DNA of 64,000 nt. Source: Diospyros lotus. Its lineage: Eukaryota > Streptophyta > Magnoliopsida > Ericales > Ebenaceae. Positions within the stretch are counted from its first letter, which is position 1. Each line of letters opens with the position of its first letter. The stretch is from positions 18,145,879 through 18,209,878 of the forward strand of contig NC_068340.1 of assembly GCF_014633365.1 (NCBI RefSeq), written 5' to 3'. A model generated the notes under the pieces. The model searched no databases. It saw nothing but the letters and a program-made list of their open reading frames with translations, and had not been told where the DNA came from. Shown here piece by piece: positions 59,558 through 64,000 of the stretch. Made by a program: the position numbers and the translations under genes.

Positions 59558-61866
59558 ATGGTGATCACTAGATCCGGAAAGCTTAACTCAGTTGGTGCGG
59601 AGTTTGTTAAGTAGGAGAATTATCCTGCTTCTTCCATTACTTGCCAATGGATGAGCGAAACAGAGTGCCAACAGTTCCGGGAGAGATACAAGATTCTCGA
59701 GGAGTGGGAAGTCGAGTTTAACACCAACCTACGAGCATGCCACCATTTTACTGGCCGTCTTTGCATCTATAAATGCTCATTTGACCGGGGTTTCCACCTG
59801 CCCCCCGAGGGAGGGTCATGTCGCTTCTCCAACATCTCACCATCGTTTCAACCCAGCTATCCTTTTTTGGATGGAGGTACCTGATGGGCTTCATTATTAT
59901 CTGTAGTTTTGGTAAGATAGAGCCTTAGGGGGATCTTTTCGACTATTTCTTTACCACCAACCGCGACCTTGGGGGTTGGATTTCAATATCACCCAGGAAA
60001 GTTAAGGAGGGCTATCTCATCGTGTCCAATAAGCGTCTTGAACTCGAAATCAAGGTCTCAACACTCATGCAGTCTGGGGGGTCTAAAGACTCAGACGACT
60101 GGAAAGAGCATTTCGTCTTTATCTGCCCCGGACTATCTGGCTCCACACAAGAGATTTGGTTTATGTCCAATGGGTGGACTCTGGACACCAAACACAAACG
60201 TCTGAACATCGAGGACATTAAAGAACTAGCCGGTAGGCTCATGGGGATCAGCCAGAACTGGGAAGAGGGATGGCTTTCCAACCCGACGCTTGTCGAGGCA
60301 TGTTTAGATGGCGAGACCTGTAAGTATTAGCCCTTCACCTTCTTCCTCATTCCCCCTTCTTACCGGATATTGATGTTCGTTATTTTTCTTTCGCAGTTGA
60401 AAATCTATGGGAGATAACTTATTCTCCTATCATCGAGAGGATGGTCTTGGATTTTCCCAAGAGCAAGGGTCCTTCGGCCCCTGTCAAAACCAAGAAAACA
60501 TTTGAGAAGGCCTCCAAACTTTCTCAAAGAAAAGGACTCTTAATACCGCCCGAGAGAGCTCCTAAGAACGCCAAGAATAAAAGACCCTCTACCTTTTCCA
60601 GATCAAAGAAAACAGCGGAGGGATCTTCAAACCTTTCAAAAGGCTTCCAAGAATGGTGTTGAGGCTTACCCGAAGAGCCCTTCCTCAGGGTCCCGAGCCC
60701 CTAAGAACAAGAAAGACTCTTATCCTCTCCAGCAACCAGCTGCAATAATGCCCCCCTCCTTTGCAAGACCCATCCGAAGGCGATACTAAGACCATCGCCC
60801 AGGCACTTGAGGCGGCTAGGGCAGAGGCTCAGGGAGGTCAGCCGCCTGCAAGTATGGAGTCAACTATAACGCCTCCCAGCATTCCTATCCCTTCTATCTT
60901 TAAGCAGATATTAACGTCTCTGGCACCAGATGGGCGACTAAGATTGACCGGGGAGGCTTCGTTGGAGGAAGCTTCCTATCCACGAAAGAGATATTGTCCC
61001 GAAGGACAAAGTGATGAAGGATAGAGCCGGCCTCTTCCTTGCCTTCGATCGATGCGACCTTCACTCCCGAAGTGACCGAGGCCCCTACTAAGACTTTAGC
61101 CGTTTTCAACGCCTTGCCAACCATGGGCGAACTAGATTACTGTGCCGAGATTCTTAGGGTAATCCGTTACCATCTATCCTTTTCCCTTGAGTTTTTTACA
61201 AATAGGCATTGACTCTTACTTTGTTATTATTTTCTAGAACCTCTCAAGTTTTCAAGATTCAATCGCCTGGCGAGAATCAGAGTTCCGAACCAGGATTGCC
61301 TCCTTGGAGTTCGAGGTTGAGAGGTTCCGAGGGCTTGAGACCCTCTCTTCTAAACTAGTGGACCTTGAACACAGCATACATATTCTCACAAAGTCTGTTG
61401 AGCTGGCGCAAGAAAAAGCCAAACTTGCCAATGAAGCCAAAGCTCAAGCTCCCGATGATCTGGAGCTAATTTAGAGGAATATGTTGGAAGCTAACCAGGC
61501 TAACTCTAAGCTTGGGGAGGAACTGGATGACACGAAAGGCGCAAATGACCTACTCTGAGAGAACGTGAAGAAACTTACCTTAGAGTTAAAAAGGGCCAAG
61601 TCGAAGCGATTGAATCCTATTATCGGTGCAAGGAAGACCGTCGTACAGCCCATACCCAGCTTCAATCTGCCCTCAAGGATGCCCGCGTGGCCTTTCAGAA
61701 CGATCGCGAGGATTTTCGAAGCTCTGAGGCTTACGCTGCGGAGTTAGAAGCAGTCTTTCAGGTTGGATTCGAGCACATGAAGAAACTCACGAAGGAGCAT
61801 TTCCCGAACCTAGACGTGGACTCCATCCCCTTTGATGTCTCAGCAGCTTTATCTTCCTTAGAATAG
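59558..61866 (+). pseudogene. Element B antisense ORF with intron signals and coiled coil
   Basis: The likely start is ATG at 59558 (MVITRSGKLNSVGAEF), stopped after 18 codons by TAG at 59612, then continuing MSETECQQFRERYKILEEW and FDRGFHLPPEGG. After a shift it reads WKEHFVFICPGLSGSTQEIW and ELAGRLMGISQNWEEGW. Two gaps have splice consensus, about 60320-60396 (GTAAGTATT...TTTCGCAG) and about 61151-61236 (GTAATCC...TTTTCTAG). A basic Ser/Pro linker (60470-60660) and a long coiled coil (61240-61750) lead to the C-terminus GFEHMKKLTKEHFPNLDVD, a motif layout matching element A's GYEKALSHARLLFPGADFSA. Stops at 61472 and 61557 and frame changes show decay. Confidence 0.7.
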
Positions 61867-62034
61867 ATGCCTTTGTACTCGAACTTAATATTTTAATAAA
61901 TTTTTCTTACTTGCTCATTTGAACATTACCTGCCTTAGTTAATTAACCAAGACCGTAATTCTTAAAATTGGAAGGTTGCATCTAACCCTTTTTACACTTT
62001 AAGAATTTCCCTTGCTCTTTATCAGTAACAAAAA

Positions 62035-62310
62035 TCTCTTGGGGATCATATCTGATCCTTTGCTTTTTTTTTGCTTTTTGGAGGAGTCTTAGGGCCCCAT
62101 GAGGATCACATCTAATCATTTTCTTTTTTCATTGAGGGTACGAGGCCCCCCGATGATCACATCTAATCCTTTTCTTTTTTTCGTTGAGGGTGCCAGGCCC
62201 CTCTGAGGATCGCATCTAATCCTTTTCTTTTCTCGTTGAGGGTGTGAAGCCCCCGAGGATCACATCTGATCCTTTTCTTTTTTCCTTGAGGGTGCGAGGC
62301 CCCACAAAGT
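62035..62310. repeat. ~60-bp tandem repeats, about five copies
   Basis: Units share GAGGATCACATCTAATCCTTTTCTTTTTT and GTTGAGGGTGCGAGGCCCC patterns between the antisense ORF and pol of element B. Confidence 0.85.
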
Positions 62311-62449
62311 TAGCCTTATTTTTTGTCAGGGGTGGTCCCCTGGGGTCTTTTGCAGTGAAGAGCTTTAACTGATAGGAGAGAAAAATAGATTTATTTCAAA
62401 AATCATAGTCAATAAAGAACATTACTAATAAAATTTCCCTAAATTCTGC

Positions 62450-64000
62450 ACATTCCAAGTGTTTTTAACAGGTACACCCTCGGTGGTCTGGAGTTTGTAA
62501 AAGCTAAGGCTAAGGGCTTCCACTATTTTGAAAGGACCTTCCCAGTTCGGCGTTAACTTGTTCGCTTCTTGGGCACCTCGAACATCTGTGCGTCGTAATA
62601 CCCAATCTCCAGGAAGAAAACTCTGAGCTCTTACCCTTCGGTTATAGTATGTTTCGATACGCTGATTGTAGGCAACTTGTCGAATCTTTACCTAATCACG
62701 AAGTTCATCAAGGAGGTCTAGATTGCCTCTCAGATTCTGCTCGTTGGACTCTGGGCTGAAGAGCTCTACCCTTAGGGTAGGCACTCCTATCTCGACTGGG
62801 ATCAATGCTTCCGAACCATAACATAGGCTGAAATGAGTCTTGCTCATAGAGACCTTCACGGTGGTTCGGTAAGACCATAGAATACTCGATAATTCTTCTA
62901 CCCAACTACCATCTACCTTATCCACTCGTGCCTTTAGACCTTGTAATAAAGTTTTGTTAGCGAGCGTTGAGCTGTAGATGGGCCACCGAAGTGAAATAAC
63001 AGTCTTATTCCCAACTCTTGGCACCATTCTTGGACATATTGGACAGTGAACTGAGTGCTGTTATTAGAAATTAGATCTCGAGATCCCGAAGCGACATACT
63101 GTGTTCTTCCACAGGAATTGCTTTACTCGTCGAGCAGTAATGGAGGCTACCAGTTCTACTTCAACCCACTTTGTGAAATAATCTATGGAAGCAATGATAT
63201 ATTTAACTTGGCCAGCCGCTGTGAGGAAGGGTCCCAAGATGTTAATGCCCCATTAAGCAAAGGGTCAAGGTGTAACCAGATAAGTTAAAGTGATAACTGG
63301 TACATGAACCAAGTTGGAGCTTCCCTGGAATCTATCACAGGTTTTGACTAGCTGTTCCGAGTCCTTCGTCATCGTCGACCAATAATACCCTTTCCAAAGA
63401 GCCTTTTGGCTAAGGGTTCAGGCCCCGATGTGGCTTCCACATATGCCTTCATGAATCTCCCTTAGGATATAGTCTGCTTCGTGAGGTCTGATGCATTTGA
63501 GCAATGGCTGTGAGAATGACCTCTTGTAAAGTTCCCCGTTGAGTAGTTCGAAACTCCGGGCTTTCCTTCTGATTTCTCAAGCTTCCGAGTCATCCTCGGG
63601 AAGTCTTTCCTTCTTCAAGTATAATAGCAAAGGATTCACCAAACTAGGCTCGTCCTCCACACAGAATTGATCGACAAACTCTTCGATGCTCTTCTGTGGT
63701 AAAGACTCGATTCAGATCTTTTAGGAGCTCGTAGGAAAAAAGGAAGAAGCAATCCGGGACAACAGATCTGCTTCTGTGTTCATGGCCCGAGGAACATACT
63801 CCACCTTTACTGACTGAAAGCGTGTAATCAGCTCTCTAACCATAGCCAGGTATCTTGCCATGTGACCTTCCCGAGCCTCATACTCTCTGTTTACTTGTTG
63901 TACTACCAAGTTGGAGTCCGAACTCACCTTGATTCACCGTGCTCCCAACTATTCAACTAATCTCAATCCCGCTAACAAGACCTCGTATTCAGCCTCATTG
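62450..64000 (-). pseudogene. Element B pol 3' part: RNase H and integrase
   Basis: On the minus strand, 63927-63721 reads SSDSNLVVQQVNREYEAREG and VEYVPRAMNTEADLLSR, the RNase H C-terminal half. The integrase zinc-finger region is around 63480-63340, broken by shifts. The core's second half is at 63027-62692 (ANKTLLQGLKARVDKVDG, SWVEELSSILWSYRTT, FSLCYGSEALIPVEIG). The remainder to about 62480 is the integrase C-terminal region (complement of GGACCTTCCCAGTTCGG). Frameshifts separate the pieces. No chromodomain is seen, as expected for Tat. Confidence 0.8.

Larger units (their letters stand above)
58361..64000 (-). mobile_element. Tat-type Ty3/gypsy element B, cut by the window edge
   Basis: Same architecture and orientation as element A: an LTR-like region (about 58.4-59.5 kb, limits not determined), an antisense spliced ORF on the plus strand (59558-61866), a tandem repeat region (62035-62310), then integrase and RNase H on the minus strand running to the right edge. 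Gag, protease and the 5' LTR lie outside the window. The left boundary is uncertain because the partner LTR is not visible. Confidence 0.75.

Overview
This is a stretch of flowering-plant nuclear DNA. Four-exon genes with GT/AG introns, a ribosomal protein promoter with a telo-box and site II motifs, a Cassandra TRIM carrying 5S rRNA sequence, and plant-specific retrotransposon lineages all point to an angiosperm. No species can be named from the sequence. Only three host protein genes look intact: a 60S ribosomal protein L23 (uL14) gene on the minus strand (34411-37218), a two-DUF26 plasmodesmata-located-protein-like gene on the plus strand (45505-46509), and the small mitochondrial import receptor TOM9/TOM22 on the minus strand (57315-57638). 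A possible 83-residue membrane protein lies at 29646-29897. The rest is mostly nested mobile DNA.

Layout. 1-29230 is a deeply nested repeat block. Its base layer is a tandem array of a roughly 310-335 bp unit (1001-2396, 5004-5517, 7599-8640, 28879-29229). The array was interrupted by a long solo LTR (2402-4998, 5-bp target duplication AAAGT), by a truncated related LTR (5518-7598), and by a 20.2-kb segment with 51-bp terminal inverted repeats (8643-28878), after which the array resumes in register. That segment holds a broken FAR1/FHY3-type (MULE-transposase-derived) gene, a fragment of a plant mitochondrial uncoupling protein gene with its introns, and three later insertions: another solo LTR (8860-11277), a complete Cassandra TRIM (14719-15382, duplication AATAC) and a complete but decayed Ty1/copia element (19414-28337, duplication GTTGT). 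The copia element has an extra ORF downstream of pol. Arrays of a GTCGACTAT / ATAGTCGACTAT motif occur upstream of the TATA box in each LTR and again upstream of the extra ORF.

29230-47127 is the gene-containing part. It holds an AT-rich MITE-like element with a hAT MITE nested in it, RPL23, a 996-bp Mutator-like element with a 9-bp duplication next to RPL23, decayed copia-type LTR sequence, an Athila-like solo LTR (41892-43348, duplication GTCGT) and the PDLP-like gene.

47128-64000 holds two Ty3/gypsy elements of Tat type, both with gag-pol on the minus strand and an extra coiled-coil ORF on the opposite (plus) strand between the 3' LTR and pol. The first (47128-56299) has lost its reverse transcriptase core and one LTR end. 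The second runs off the right edge. TOM9 sits between them.

The genes do not form a pathway. The interest lies in the nesting history, in captured host sequence, and in the repeated regulatory-looking motif arrays.
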